Origin: Acidimicrobiales bacterium
Lineage (GTDB): Bacteria; Actinomycetota; Acidimicrobiia; Acidimicrobiales; MedAcidi-G1
Length of the DNA stretch: 64,000 nucleotides
Reading direction: 5' to 3'
NCBI GenBank assembly: GCA_030748555.1
Contig: JASMLT010000002.1
Coordinates: forward strand, 20,511 to 84,510
The stretch's first letter is position 1. Each line of letters begins with the position of its first letter. The notes under the pieces are model-generated. The model was not told where the DNA came from. It was given only the letters and a program-made list of their open reading frames with translations, and did not search any database. Of the stretch, positions 50,628-59,142 are shown in pieces. The position numbers and the translations under genes were made by a program.

Positions 50628-51077
50628 ATGGAATTATGGCAATTAGAAGCTTATGCGGAAATTCGTGATCTTATATCCGCTTATAACTCTTTCGGCGATC
50701 GTGGTCGTTTCGATGACTTAATGGAACTTTTTGCTGAGACAGCTGTGATGGATATTGATGACGGCCGACTATACGAAGGCACTGATCAGATAAAGACAAT
50801 ATTTACAGATACTAACGATTCTTTATCAAAAGGTAATTCGCCTGCATACATCCAACACCACACTGCATCCACTCATATCGAATTCGAAGGAACCACGAAA
50901 GCAAACTCCAAAAGTTATTTCTCAGTCTTTCTTTCACATGGCATAGACCACTGGGGGCGCTACGAAGACAAATTCGAAAATATAAATGGTAAATGGATGT
51001 TTATCTACCGACGTGTAAAAACAGACGGTTGGCTTCCAGGGGGTTGGGCCGCCGAGCGTTTGGAAGGAAAAAATTGA
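50628..51077 (+). CDS. SnoaL-like / NTF2-fold protein
   Basis: 149 aa. The NTF2-like fold shows in AYAEIRDLISAYNSFGDRGR, DDLMELFAETAVMDIDDGRL, YIQHHTASTHIEFEGTTKAN and HWGRYEDKFENINGKWMFIY. The C-terminus (RRVKTDGWLPGGWA) is typical of SnoaL-like domain proteins that act on polyketide or steroid substrates, or have no catalytic activity. Its start codon lies only 9 bases (18 with ATG 50609) from the divergent class-V aminotransferase gene. The stop overlaps the aceK start by TTGA, so they are co-translated. Confidence 0.85.
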   Translation: MELWQLEAYAEIRDLISAYNSFGDRGRFDDLMELFAETAVMDIDDGRLYEGTDQIKTIFTDTNDSLSKGNSPAYIQHHTASTHIEFEGTTKANSKSYFSVFLSHGIDHWGRYEDKFENINGKWMFIYRRVKTDGWLPGGWAAERLEGKN

Positions 51078-52876
51078 GTTTCTTTTCCAAACTTAAAAAC
51101 AGTTCTCTTGCTATCAATTCAAAAAATGAAAATAATGTTGCGCTGGAGGTGTCAGAAATAATCTTCTTTTCTTTCATTTCTTACATGGAATCTGTGCAAG
51201 AAATCTCTCAAAAAGCAGGTGAACACTTTGCTTCAAAACAGTGGTCTATGAACGAAGTCAATGCAAGCGAACGTCTAGGACTTCACCAGGTAAAAGTTTT
51301 AGAGGTGGTCTCACAGGTTCAGGATTTGTTGGATCAAGTAACTGACAAACGTGGAGAATGGCGCAACTCCCGTGACATATACCAGCAGTTTGTAGCCAGA
51401 CGACCAGATCAAGGACTCGCTGAAACTTTTTTCAACTCAGTGGCCAGACGTGTTTTTACAACAATCGGAATTGACAACGATGTGGAAATTAGATGGTTCG
51501 GTGCGACGACAATCTCACGTGGTGAGTCTAAAGCCGAAGTGTTCAACACTTGGACACGTCATGGAGATTCAGCTGCACTAGTTGACTCTCTCTTGTCTTC
51601 TTATGAATTAAACGTTGGATGGGAAGACCGTTCACGCGATGCAAAACTTGTAGCTGGCCGCTTAGATGCTTTTCTGATGAATTCATGGGGAGGTCTCAAG
51701 CTAGATGGAATAGACATGCTTAAACCCGTGTTTTACAGAAATCGGGGTGCCTATCTAATTGGAAGAGTCAGGTTCTTGAACCGAGTAACACCATTCATTC
51801 TTCCACTACTTCATGGACCCAATGGATTAGTTGTAGACACAGTGCTACTAACTGAAGATTTGGGCAGCCGACTTTTCGGATTCACAAGGTCATATTTTTT
51901 CGTTGACTGGCCGAATCCTTCAGCAGTAGTCGGTTTCCTGAAATCCTTACTTCCTACCAAGTCGTTACACCAAATTTACACCGCACTCGGCTATCCGCAA
52001 CATGGTAAAAGCAGTCTTTACCGGTCTTTATACCGCCACTTGCAGACCTCTAATGACAGATTCGTAAAAGCCCGTGGAACCCCTGGAATGGTTATGGCTG
52101 TTTTTACTTTGGTTTCTTTTAACGTCGTTTTCAAAATCATCAAAGACCACTTTGACCCTCCAAAGAACACCACGAGGGATGCTGTTAGACGTCGATACGA
52201 TCTCGTCTACAGTCGTGACCGAGTGGGCAGAATGGTGGATACACAAGAATTTGAAAACCTTTCTTTCAGCCGTGACCGTTTTGATCCAGAACTCCTTTCG
52301 GAACTACTAGAAGATGCAAGCGAATCTGTTTTTGTGGAGGACGACAAAGTGATTATCAAGCATGCTTATACAGAGCGCCACGTCTACCCCTTAAATCTTT
52401 ACCTTCAAGAGATGTCTCAAGAGAAAGCTGAGGCAGCAGCTATTGACTGGGGTTATGCGATTAAAGACCTAGCGGCTGCAAATGTTTGGCCTGGTGATTT
52501 GTTCACGAAAAACTTTGGAGTTACAAGACATGGAAACGTTGTTTTCTACGACTATGACGAACTTGCACTACTCGAAGAGTGCCGATTTAGAAGTATTCCC
52601 GACACTAAAGATCATGAAGATGAAATGCGCGCTCAACCTTGGTTTGCTATTCAAGAGGGAGATGCATTTCCTGAACAATTTGAAACGTTTATGAGTTTTC
52701 CAAAAACTGTTCCGATCGAGATTTGGGAGAATTTCAAAGAGTCACATAAAGACCTTTTCACAGTCAAATTTTGGCAAAGGGTTCAAAAACAATTAGCCGA
52801 CGGTGATTTGCCGGAATTCTTCCCTTATCCAGAGGATCTTAGATTTAGACATGATTTGAGAGCTCATTCGGTCTAA
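51074..52876 (+). CDS. aceK: Isocitrate dehydrogenase kinase/phosphatase
   Basis: 600 aa, matching AceK length. I use TTG 51074, where LSFFSKLKNSSLAINSKNEN begins, with SD-like GGAAGG upstream and TTGA overlap with the previous stop; the frame stays open further upstream but only inside the SnoaL gene. ARGTPGMVMAVFTLVSFNVV is the ATP loop. VFKIIKDHF has the Lys, and RVGRMVDTQEFENL, AANVWPGDLFTKNFGVTRHG and VVFYDYDELALLEE carry the catalytic Asp residues. AceK phosphorylates isocitrate dehydrogenase to divert isocitrate to the glyoxylate shunt. It is familiar from proteobacteria; finding it in an apparent actinobacterium is unusual. No isocitrate lyase or ICDH gene is in the window. Confidence 0.92.
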   Translation: MSFFSKLKNSSLAINSKNENNVALEVSEIIFFSFISYMESVQEISQKAGEHFASKQWSMNEVNASERLGLHQVKVLEVVSQVQDLLDQVTDKRGEWRNSRDIYQQFVARRPDQGLAETFFNSVARRVFTTIGIDNDVEIRWFGATTISRGESKAEVFNTWTRHGDSAALVDSLLSSYELNVGWEDRSRDAKLVAGRLDAFLMNSWGGLKLDGIDMLKPVFYRNRGAYLIGRVRFLNRVTPFILPLLHGPNGLVVDTVLLTEDLGSRLFGFTRSYFFVDWPNPSAVVGFLKSLLPTKSLHQIYTALGYPQHGKSSLYRSLYRHLQTSNDRFVKARGTPGMVMAVFTLVSFNVVFKIIKDHFDPPKNTTRDAVRRRYDLVYSRDRVGRMVDTQEFENLSFSRDRFDPELLSELLEDASESVFVEDDKVIIKHAYTERHVYPLNLYLQEMSQEKAEAAAIDWGYAIKDLAAANVWPGDLFTKNFGVTRHGNVVFYDYDELALLEECRFRSIPDTKDHEDEMRAQPWFAIQEGDAFPEQFETFMSFPKTVPIEIWENFKESHKDLFTVKFWQRVQKQLADGDLPEFFPYPEDLRFRHDLRAHSV

Positions 52877-52886
52877 TGTCTATGTT

Positions 52887-53558
52887 GTGAAGAGACCAAT
52901 TGCTATTGCCCCGTCAGTTTTGCCCGCAGATTTTTCGCGCTTGGGCGAGGAATGTATAGCTTTAGAAGAAGCGGGGGTGGATCGAATTCAATTTGACGTG
53001 ATGGACGGAGTTTTCGTTCCAAATTTAACTTTCGGGCCAGACGTCATTAAATCAATACGCCCTCTCGTCAAAGTTCCTTTCGAAGCACACTTAATGGTCG
53101 TTGAACCAGACAATCTAATCGACCGTTATGTAGATGCCGGTTGCGACATAGTAATTGTTCATGCTGAAGCATGTTTACATTTGCACCGAACGCTCAAATA
53201 CATTGCAGACAGCGGTGTTGTTCCAGGAGTTGCACTCAACCCTCATACTCCGCCAGAACTCATCAATGAAGTTAAAGATCTAATTGGTTTAGCTTTGGTC
53301 ATGACCGTAAACCCAGGTTTCGGGGGTCAAAAATATATTTCATCAATGGAACCAAAAATTAAACGCGTGTCAGAGATACTCGATGGCTTAGATTGTGATA
53401 TTGAAGTTGATGGTGGCATTGGTGTCGAGACAGTTTCTGGTGCAGTTCAAGCTGGTGCAAATGTTCTAGTTTCCGGAAGCGCTCTCTATAAGGATCCTAA
53501 GGGTCTTGAAAATGCTGTAAAAGAATTAAGAAGTAAGGCAGAAGCATCCCAATCTTGA
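52887..53558 (+). CDS. rpe: Ribulose-phosphate 3-epimerase
   Basis: 223 aa TIM-barrel enzyme interconverting ribulose 5-phosphate and xylulose 5-phosphate. The family blocks are IAPSVLPADFSRLGEECIAL, IQFDVMDGVFVPNLTFGPDV (metal-binding His/Asp region), FEAHLMVVEPDNLIDRY, VIVHAEACLHLHRTLKYI, VMTVNPGFGGQKYISSM and IEVDGGIGVETV (second Asp). GTG 52887 is the most probable start, 10 bases from aceK, so the two are likely cotranscribed. The link with aceK ties central-carbon genes together. Confidence 0.94.
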   Translation: MKRPIAIAPSVLPADFSRLGEECIALEEAGVDRIQFDVMDGVFVPNLTFGPDVIKSIRPLVKVPFEAHLMVVEPDNLIDRYVDAGCDIVIVHAEACLHLHRTLKYIADSGVVPGVALNPHTPPELINEVKDLIGLALVMTVNPGFGGQKYISSMEPKIKRVSEILDGLDCDIEVDGGIGVETVSGAVQAGANVLVSGSALYKDPKGLENAVKELRSKAEASQS

Positions 53559-53594
53559 CCTTCACAGGCCTCTGTCCCGCTAACCTGCATAGTA

Positions 53595-54206
53595 ATGAAT
53601 GAATTATCACCAAACCAAAAAACCAAAATGTCAAATGAAATAGATCGATTGGATTTAAATCGATTTGATGTGTTTCAACGACTCCTAAAAGACCGAATAG
53701 TTTTTTTAGGTACTGCCGTAGACGACGAAGTCGCTAACTTCATAATCGCCCAAATGCTTTTCTTAGAAGCACAAGATCAAGAAAAACCTATTTGGCTATA
53801 CATAAACTCGCCAGGAGGTTCAGTGACATCTGGCATGGCAATATATGACACTATGCAATTTGTGGAACCCGAAGTGGGAACCATATGTATGGGACTAGGG
53901 GCTTCTATGGGTCAGTTTCTACTCTGTGCAGGAGCTAAAGGTAAACGATTCGCATTGCCTCATGCCCGTATCTTGATGCACCAGCCGCTAGGTGGCGTGC
54001 GCGGTGATGCAACCGATATTGCTATCCAAGCTGAACAAATGGCTTTCACGAAGCAAATACTTCAACAGCGGATAGCTGAACATACAGGTCAATCAATAGA
54101 GACAATAGAAACAGACAGTGACCGTGATCGTTGGTTTACAGCTGAAGAAGCTAGCGATTATGGAATAATTGACAAAGTAATCGTCCGACGGGGCGAAATG
54201 CACTGA
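53595..54206 (+). CDS. clpP: ATP-dependent Clp protease proteolytic subunit
   Basis: 203 aa. Catalytic triad: Ser104 in [14 protein letters not shown], His129 in [14 protein letters not shown], and an Asp near residue 178 in [13 protein letters not shown]. The N-terminal about 20 residues are charged ([20 protein letters not shown]). With a Clp ATPase (ClpX or ClpC, not here) it forms the 14-mer protease. It is preceded by a 36-base gap from rpe with no terminator. The ClpP paralogue pair common in actinobacteria is not seen next to it, so only one copy lies here. Confidence 0.95.
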   Translation: MNELSPNQKTKMSNEIDRLDLNRFDVFQRLLKDRIVFLGTAVDDEVANFIIAQMLFLEAQDQEKPIWLYINSPGGSVTSGMAIYDTMQFVEPEVGTICMGLGASMGQFLLCAGAKGKRFALPHARILMHQPLGGVRGDATDIAIQAEQMAFTKQILQQRIAEHTGQSIETIETDSDRDRWFTAEEASDYGIIDKVIVRRGEMH

Positions 54207-54224
54207 CCAACTAATAGCTGGTCT

Positions 54225-54306
54225 GCGGACGTGGCGGAATTGGCAGACGCACCAGCCTTAGGAGCTGGCGCCGCAAGGCGTGGGGGTTCGAGTCCCCCCG
54301 TCCGCA
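54225..54306 (+). tRNA. tRNA-Leu (anticodon UAG)
   Basis: 82 bases. The acceptor stem GCGGACG pairs with CGTCCGC followed by discriminator A (54306). The anticodon loop CTTAGGA gives anticodon TAG, decoding CUA/CUN Leu. The TTCGAGTCC T-loop and a long variable arm (GGCGCCGCAAGGCGT) confirm a class II tRNA. The CCA end is not encoded. The next coding gene begins at 54308, one base after the tRNA end. Confidence 0.97.
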
Positions 54307-54307
54307 C

Positions 54308-56755
54308 ATGAACAATCAAGGTGACTCAACGTCCAAAATGCAAGGTTTAGAAGATCTGATTGAGGCCGCTCCTACAGCCATGATCCACTTAAGATCAGAT
54401 GGCTCTGCTATTCAAATCAACTCACAATGGTCTGTTTCTACAGGACAAACCATCGAATCCGGTCTTGAATTTGGCTGGATGGAAATGCTGGATGAAGAAA
54501 GCCGAGAAGACTTCCTGACCGATTTAAATCATTCCCTGAAAAACGGATCTTCAATTAGAGGAAGATTGAAACTTCAAAATATTTCAGGACAGACAAGATG
54601 GGTAGATGTCTCAACCATTCCTCTAACGGATTCTTCCAGCACTCCTGAAGGAAGTGTGATGCTGCTCTCAGATATTTCCGAAGAAATGGAAGAAGCAAAA
54701 AGAGCAAAAGAGCTAACCCGGGTTCTAGAAGCAAGCCCCGACCTTGTAGCAATACTTGATCCATTAGGTCGAGCAATAACTTGGGCAAACGATGCAATTG
54801 CGAGTCATCTAAATTTCAGATCAAACGAACAACTTTTGGACTCTCTAGACAGCTGGTCGCAAGCTCAATATGCGACCGTTGCTCTGCCTACTGTTAGATC
54901 TAGTGGAACTTGGAGAGGGGAATTACGATTATCAACTTCGCAAAATCAAATCCTGCCAATTTCAACGCTTTTGGTAGCTCATAGGAACGAAGAAAACCAA
55001 ATAGAAGCTATTTCCATGGTCGCTCGAGACCTTTCCGAACTAAAAGCCGCTGAACAACGAGTAGAAGCTTCTGAAATACGATTAGCTGCACTCGTAGAGC
55101 ACGCTTCGGATCTTGTGTGTGTTGCCGACGATGTTGGCCGAGTTATCTATGCAAGCCCTGCTGTAGCACGGGTGTTGAATCTGAGTGCTTCTGAATTGGA
55201 GGGAACACCAGTTTTTGACCTCATACATCCTGATGACAGAGAAAACCTTATGGGGAAAATGGAGGAAATCGTTAATACACCTGGGATTTCCCCATCACTT
55301 GAAGCTCGTGTAGCGCATGCAGATGGCGGATGGAGACATATGGAAGTTGTAACCACCAACCTCCTAAACAACCCTGCCGTTTCAGGGATTGTTATTAATG
55401 CCAGAGATATTACTGAACGCGTCGAAGTTGCAGCACAACTAGAAGAAAAAGCATTTCATGATGAGTTAACCGGATTACCGAATCGCTCATTACTGCTGGA
55501 GCGTCTAGCCGATGCTTTACATAGAGCTTCTAGACACGATCGGATGGTAGGAGTTTTATTCCTTGACCTCGACCGTTTCAAAGTTGTTAATGATTCTTTA
55601 GGCCACGGTATAGGAGATGAACTTCTAAGCGAAACAGCACGAAGACTCGAACAAACAATCAGGCCTGATGACACCGTCGCCCGTCTAGGTGGTGACGAAT
55701 TTGTAGTTGTAATAGGCAACATGGTCAGAACTACCGATGCACTCGTCGCTGCTGAGAGAGTGCGTTCAGCGGTCGCTCAGCCTGTAACTCTCGGCAACGA
55801 ATCTACTGTAGTAACCACAAGTGTTGGTATAGCTATCGCCTTCGGTGATGAGTCGCCAGCTGAACTCCTGCAAGACGCCGACACCGCAATGTACAGAGCT
55901 AAAGAAGGTGGCAGAGATAGGGCAGAAATGTTTGACGACCATCTCCGAGCTCAAGCTGTTCGAAGACACTCCGTGGAACAAACTCTGAGATCCGCCCTCG
56001 AAAATAAGAGAATTGAAGTTCATTTTCAGCCTGTAGTAAGAATCTCTGACGGATCCGTGGTAGGGGCTGAAGCCTTAGCTCGTATCCGTACACCTGAAGG
56101 CGAACTTCTCCAACCTGTGGAATTTATTGATGTAGCTGAAGATAGCGGATTAATAGCAGATCTTGGCAGTCAAGTATTAACTCTCGCTTTCCAACGTGTT
56201 GCTCGATGGAGCAAAGACGCCAACAGGCCATTTTCCATGGCTGTAAACGTTTCAGCACGACAATTGGCTGACCCAGCCTTCCCAGGCCTAGTGAGCGAAG
56301 CTCTAAAAACTAACAACTTGGAACCACAACAGGTGGCTCTTGAGTTCACCGAAAGTGCTCTTATAGCTGCTAATCCGGTCACAGAGCAGGTTCTGGGAGA
56401 GCTAACAGAACTGGGCATACGTATGGGACTTGATGATTTCGGAACTGGTTTCTCTTCGATGACTTACCTTAAAAGGTTCCCGATTAACTTTTTGAAGATT
56501 GACAGGACTTTCGTTGCCGGTCTCGACAGCAACGATGATGACACCGCCATTGTTACCGGCACTGTCGCTCTTGCGCACAGTCTGGGTCTTCAAGTTGTGG
56601 CTGAGGGGGTTGAAACAGAACCGCAATTACAGCAGTTGCAAAAACTTCAATGTGATTTAGCTCAAGGTTTTCATTTTTCAGAGCCTGTAACTGATGCTGA
56701 ATTCGACAGATTCTTAAATCATTCTTGGACTCCGAGTCCTATTTCCAGTAACTAA
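54308..56755 (+). CDS. PAS-GGDEF-EAL bifunctional cyclic-di-GMP protein
   Basis: 815 aa, cytoplasmic, without membrane helices. Three PAS-like sensor modules lie roughly at residues 1-120, 130-250 and 255-375. A GGDEF domain follows with VARLGGDEFVVVIG (about residue 455) and an upstream RPDD inhibitory-site (RxxD). Then comes an EAL domain with AEALARIRTPEGELLQPVEF and DDFGTGFSSMTYLKRFPINF. Both catalytic signatures are intact, so it can make or degrade c-di-GMP; the balance is not visible. The ATG at 54308 is one base after the tRNA, so it would be leaderless or freed by tRNA 3' processing. ATG 54338 is an alternative. It is convergent with rdgB, 4 bases away. Confidence 0.93.
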   Translation: MNNQGDSTSKMQGLEDLIEAAPTAMIHLRSDGSAIQINSQWSVSTGQTIESGLEFGWMEMLDEESREDFLTDLNHSLKNGSSIRGRLKLQNISGQTRWVDVSTIPLTDSSSTPEGSVMLLSDISEEMEEAKRAKELTRVLEASPDLVAILDPLGRAITWANDAIASHLNFRSNEQLLDSLDSWSQAQYATVALPTVRSSGTWRGELRLSTSQNQILPISTLLVAHRNEENQIEAISMVARDLSELKAAEQRVEASEIRLAALVEHASDLVCVADDVGRVIYASPAVARVLNLSASELEGTPVFDLIHPDDRENLMGKMEEIVNTPGISPSLEARVAHADGGWRHMEVVTTNLLNNPAVSGIVINARDITERVEVAAQLEEKAFHDELTGLPNRSLLLERLADALHRASRHDRMVGVLFLDLDRFKVVNDSLGHGIGDELLSETARRLEQTIRPDDTVARLGGDEFVVVIGNMVRTTDALVAAERVRSAVAQPVTLGNESTVVTTSVGIAIAFGDESPAELLQDADTAMYRAKEGGRDRAEMFDDHLRAQAVRRHSVEQTLRSALENKRIEVHFQPVVRISDGSVVGAEALARIRTPEGELLQPVEFIDVAEDSGLIADLGSQVLTLAFQRVARWSKDANRPFSMAVNVSARQLADPAFPGLVSEALKTNNLEPQQVALEFTESALIAANPVTEQVLGELTELGIRMGLDDFGTGFSSMTYLKRFPINFLKIDRTFVAGLDSNDDDTAIVTGTVALAHSLGLQVVAEGVETEPQLQQLQKLQCDLAQGFHFSEPVTDAEFDRFLNHSWTPSPISSN

Positions 56756-56759
56756 TTTT

Positions 56760-57350
56760 CTAGTTTTCAGCCAACATGTAACCGAGTTGGCGAAATGCTC
56801 GTCCCCTATGGGATAACCTGTGTTTCTCTTCACCCATCTGGGCGAAAGTGGATCCATCGCCTTCTACGGGAACGAATATCGGGTCGTAACCGAACCCTTC
56901 TTCTCCTGAAGGGTTCTGGGCTATGTGCCCCTCTACAGTGCCGTTCGCTATTAATTCTCTTCCATCTGGATAACGAACAATCGCTACAGTTTTGAACCTC
57001 GCTGTTCTTTGACCCATTTGAACACCATCAAGATCGGTAAGAACTTTTTCTACGTTCTGTTGATATGTAGCATCGACACCTGCGAAACGTGCTGAATACA
57101 CTCCGGGCGCACCATTTAACGCGTCTATCTCAAGTCCTGTATCGTCCGCTACTGAAGGTTTTCCGGCAAATTCACATACTGCCACTGCCTTTAATCTTGC
57201 GTTGTCTTCTAAATCGTCACCATCTTCGATTACGTCTGGCATGCCTTCTGGCCTAGGGATTAAAACCGCTAACCCTTCCAAAACAATTGCTATCTCAGCT
57301 ACCTTGTCGGGGTTAGCGCTTGCTATCACCAATTTTGGAATAGGCATCAA
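56760..57350 (-). CDS. rdgB: XTP/dITP diphosphatase (RdgB/HAM1 family)
   Basis: 196 aa, hydrolyses ITP, dITP and XTP to remove non-canonical purine nucleotides. KLVIASANPDKVAEIAIVLE at the N-terminus, SVADDTGLEIDALNGAPGVY SAR (nucleotide/metal region), EEGFGYDPIFVP and KHRLSHRGRAF are typical. It overlaps rph by 4 bases (ATGA at 57347-57350). The rph-rdgB pair is conserved in many actinobacteria and firmicutes. Start is ATG 57350. Confidence 0.94.
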   Translation of the reverse strand: MMPIPKLVIASANPDKVAEIAIVLEGLAVLIPRPEGMPDVIEDGDDLEDNARLKAVAVCEFAGKPSVADDTGLEIDALNGAPGVYSARFAGVDATYQQNVEKVLTDLDGVQMGQRTARFKTVAIVRYPDGRELIANGTVEGHIAQNPSGEEGFGYDPIFVPVEGDGSTFAQMGEEKHRLSHRGRAFRQLGYMLAEN

Positions 57351-58069
57351 TTGGAGCGTTCAACTGGCGGGGAAGATAAAAGGTTTCGTTGGGCTTCGGT
57401 AATTTCTTTGATTCCTATTTCAGCTGCATCAAGCATTTCTTCCAAACTTTTTCTCTCGAATGGCCCATCTTCAGCTGTTCCTTGCACTTCTACAAACTTT
57501 CCAGAACTTGTCATGACAACGTTCAAGTCAACTTCTGCTGTTGAATCTTCAACATATGGGAGATCCAAACAAACTTCTCCGTCAACCACGCCCACTGAAA
57601 CAGCTGCTAATTCTTCTGCAATGGGATGCTCTGCCATTTGACCTGCGGAGATCATTCGTGTGAACGCATCATGCAATGCAATAAATCCTCCACATATGGA
57701 AGCCGTTCGCGTTCCTCCATCAGCCTGAATAACATCACAATCGACTGTTACCTGACGTTCAGGTATAGCTGATAAATCAACTGCTGCTCTTAAAGAGCGG
57801 CCAATTAACCTTTGAATTTCTTGACTTCTGCCTGAATTCTTTCTTCTAACTCTTTCAGGGCTTGAGCCTGGCAACATTGAATACTCTGCTGTCACCCAGC
57901 CTTTGCCTGTGTCTCTAAGCCAACGCGGTACTTCTTCATCAACCGAAGCCGTGCAAAGCACCCGTGTCTTACCGAATGTAACCAAGCAAGAGCCATTAGC
58001 CATTTCTGTAAAATCACGTTCAAACCCAAATGATCTTAATTCGTTATGTTTGCGCCCATCAGCTCTCAC
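57347..58069 (-). CDS. rph: Ribonuclease PH
   Basis: 240 aa phosphorolytic exoribonuclease trimming tRNA 3' ends. MRADGRKHNELRSFGFERDF at the start, GSCLVTFGKTRVLCTASVDE, WVTAEYSMLPGSSPERVRRK (Arg-rich RNA-binding), TVDCDVIQADGGTRTASICG with the catalytic Asp residues, and MTSSGKFVEVQGTAEDGPFE are all canonical. The start is GTG 58069, with SD AGGAGG 4 bases upstream. Directly downstream rdgB overlaps by 4 bases. The start region faces smpB, divergent with a 75-base gap. Confidence 0.95.
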   Translation of the reverse strand: MRADGRKHNELRSFGFERDFTEMANGSCLVTFGKTRVLCTASVDEEVPRWLRDTGKGWVTAEYSMLPGSSPERVRRKNSGRSQEIQRLIGRSLRAAVDLSAIPERQVTVDCDVIQADGGTRTASICGGFIALHDAFTRMISAGQMAEHPIAEELAAVSVGVVDGEVCLDLPYVEDSTAEVDLNVVMTSSGKFVEVQGTAEDGPFERKSLEEMLDAAEIGIKEITEAQRNLLSSPPVERSN

Positions 58070-58144
58070 AAGGCCTCCTAATTGAAATAAATTATCCTTC
58101 CTTTTAGGGTAACCGCACTTCTCTGTCTACTACGCTCATGTTCT

Positions 58145-58627
58145 GTGGTTGATTTAAACGATAAGACTGTAGCTACGAACCGTAAAGCCCGTCATGAGTA
58201 CGATATTCTCGACACTTGGGAAGCAGGTCTTGTGCTTCAAGGTAGCGAGGTCAAGTCTCTAAGGGAATCTAAAGTTCAGATAGCCGAATCTTATGTTCGT
58301 CCAGAAGGCTCAGAATTGTGGCTTATAGGACTTCATATAAATACCTATTCAAAAACTGGCAACCTAGCGACTGGACATGAGCCAGATCAGCCCAGAAAAC
58401 TTCTTATGCATCGGAAAGAAATTAATCAGATTATTGGCCGAATCGACAGAGATGGCTTGACAGTTATTCCTTTAAAACTCTATTTCTCTAAAGGTCGTGC
58501 AAAAATCGAAATCGCTCTAGCACGTGGTCGCCGACTTCATGACAAAAGGCAGGCGATTGCTAAACGTGAATCTCAAAGAGAAACTGAGCGATCTTTAGCC
58601 AGAAACCAAAGAAATAGAACCCAATAG
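58145..58627 (+). CDS. smpB: SsrA-binding protein
   Basis: 160 aa, starting GTG 58145. SmpB binds tmRNA and brings it to stalled ribosomes. NRKARHEYDILDTWEAGLVL with QGSEVKSLRESKVQIAESYV, KTGNLATGHEPDQPRKLLMH and YFSKGRAKIEIALARGRRLH are diagnostic. The basic C-terminal tail (KRESQRETERSLARNQRNRT) enters the decoding site. A terminator follows (58668-58689), then the tmRNA gene, its functional partner. Confidence 0.96.
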   Translation: MVDLNDKTVATNRKARHEYDILDTWEAGLVLQGSEVKSLRESKVQIAESYVRPEGSELWLIGLHINTYSKTGNLATGHEPDQPRKLLMHRKEINQIIGRIDRDGLTVIPLKLYFSKGRAKIEIALARGRRLHDKRQAIAKRESQRETERSLARNQRNRTQ

Positions 58628-58667
58628 TTATCTGGGGAAAGTGTCTCTAGTCAGAGTTATCATGGTT

Positions 58668-58689
58668 AAGGCTCATTAAGAGCTTTTTT
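58668..58689 (+). terminator. Rho-independent terminator of smpB
   Basis: AAGGCTC-ATTAA-GAGCTTT is a 7-bp stem (one G-U pair) with a 5-base loop, followed by more T residues, 41 bases after the smpB stop. Its T-run merges with the -35 element of the tmRNA promoter, so smpB and ssrA are separate units with nearly adjoining signals. Confidence 0.7.
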
Positions 58690-58716
58690 GACAACTTAAT
58701 AGTGAATACGTAAAAA
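58688..58716 (+). promoter_or_regulatory. Promoter of tmRNA (ssrA)
   Basis: Perfect -35 TTGACA (58688-58693), a 17-base spacer and a -10 TAAAAA (58711-58716). Predicted start is about 58724, a few bases before the mature tmRNA 5' end at 58731. It is the clearest sigma-70-type promoter in the window, as expected for an abundant stable RNA. Confidence 0.7.
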
Positions 58717-58730
58717 ATATTCCACCTAAC

Positions 58731-59115
58731 GGGGCTGATCGGTTTCGACGCCGGTGACAGTAGCCGTTTTGTGCGACCAGAGTTGCTCAGACTCTTTAAA
58801 CGGGGCTTAAAAAGAGACTCCAACACGGATGATCTCGCTCTCGCAGCCTGACCTAGTCAGGTTGTAGAGAGTCATCGCGACCGGTAACGGCACGCGGGGC
58901 CGATCCACCGCAGCCTGGCAACAGAAGCGGAGGAGACCGCAGGGATAGACCGCTGACGGCGCGAAAGAACGCTGGCTTAAGGGAAAGACCTTGAGGCGAG
59001 CCTTGTGCTAACTGATCCGGCAGTGTGACAGCCTTAAGACACAGCCACGGGAATGGTCGTATCGCAAGCGGGTGCACTCCGACGGACGGGGGTTCGATTC
59101 CCCCCAGCTCCACCA
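58731..59115 (+). ncRNA. ssrA: Transfer-messenger RNA (tmRNA)
   Basis: 385 bases. The 5' end GGGGCTGATCGGTTTCGAC and the 3' end GGTTCGATTCCCCCCAGCTC plus encoded CCACCA form the Ala-tRNA-like domain. The mRNA-like part ends with codons GCT CTC GCA GCC TGA (58849-58851). Reading back in frame gives the probable tag GLKRDSNTDDLALAA from a GGC resume codon at 58804. The ALAA end is the usual Clp degradation tag. The resume codon is inferred by frame and the A-rich stretch, not proved. SmpB is encoded just upstream. Confidence 0.96.
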
Positions 59116-59142
59116 TTTTAAGAAAGCTTGTGCGCTCCCCTG

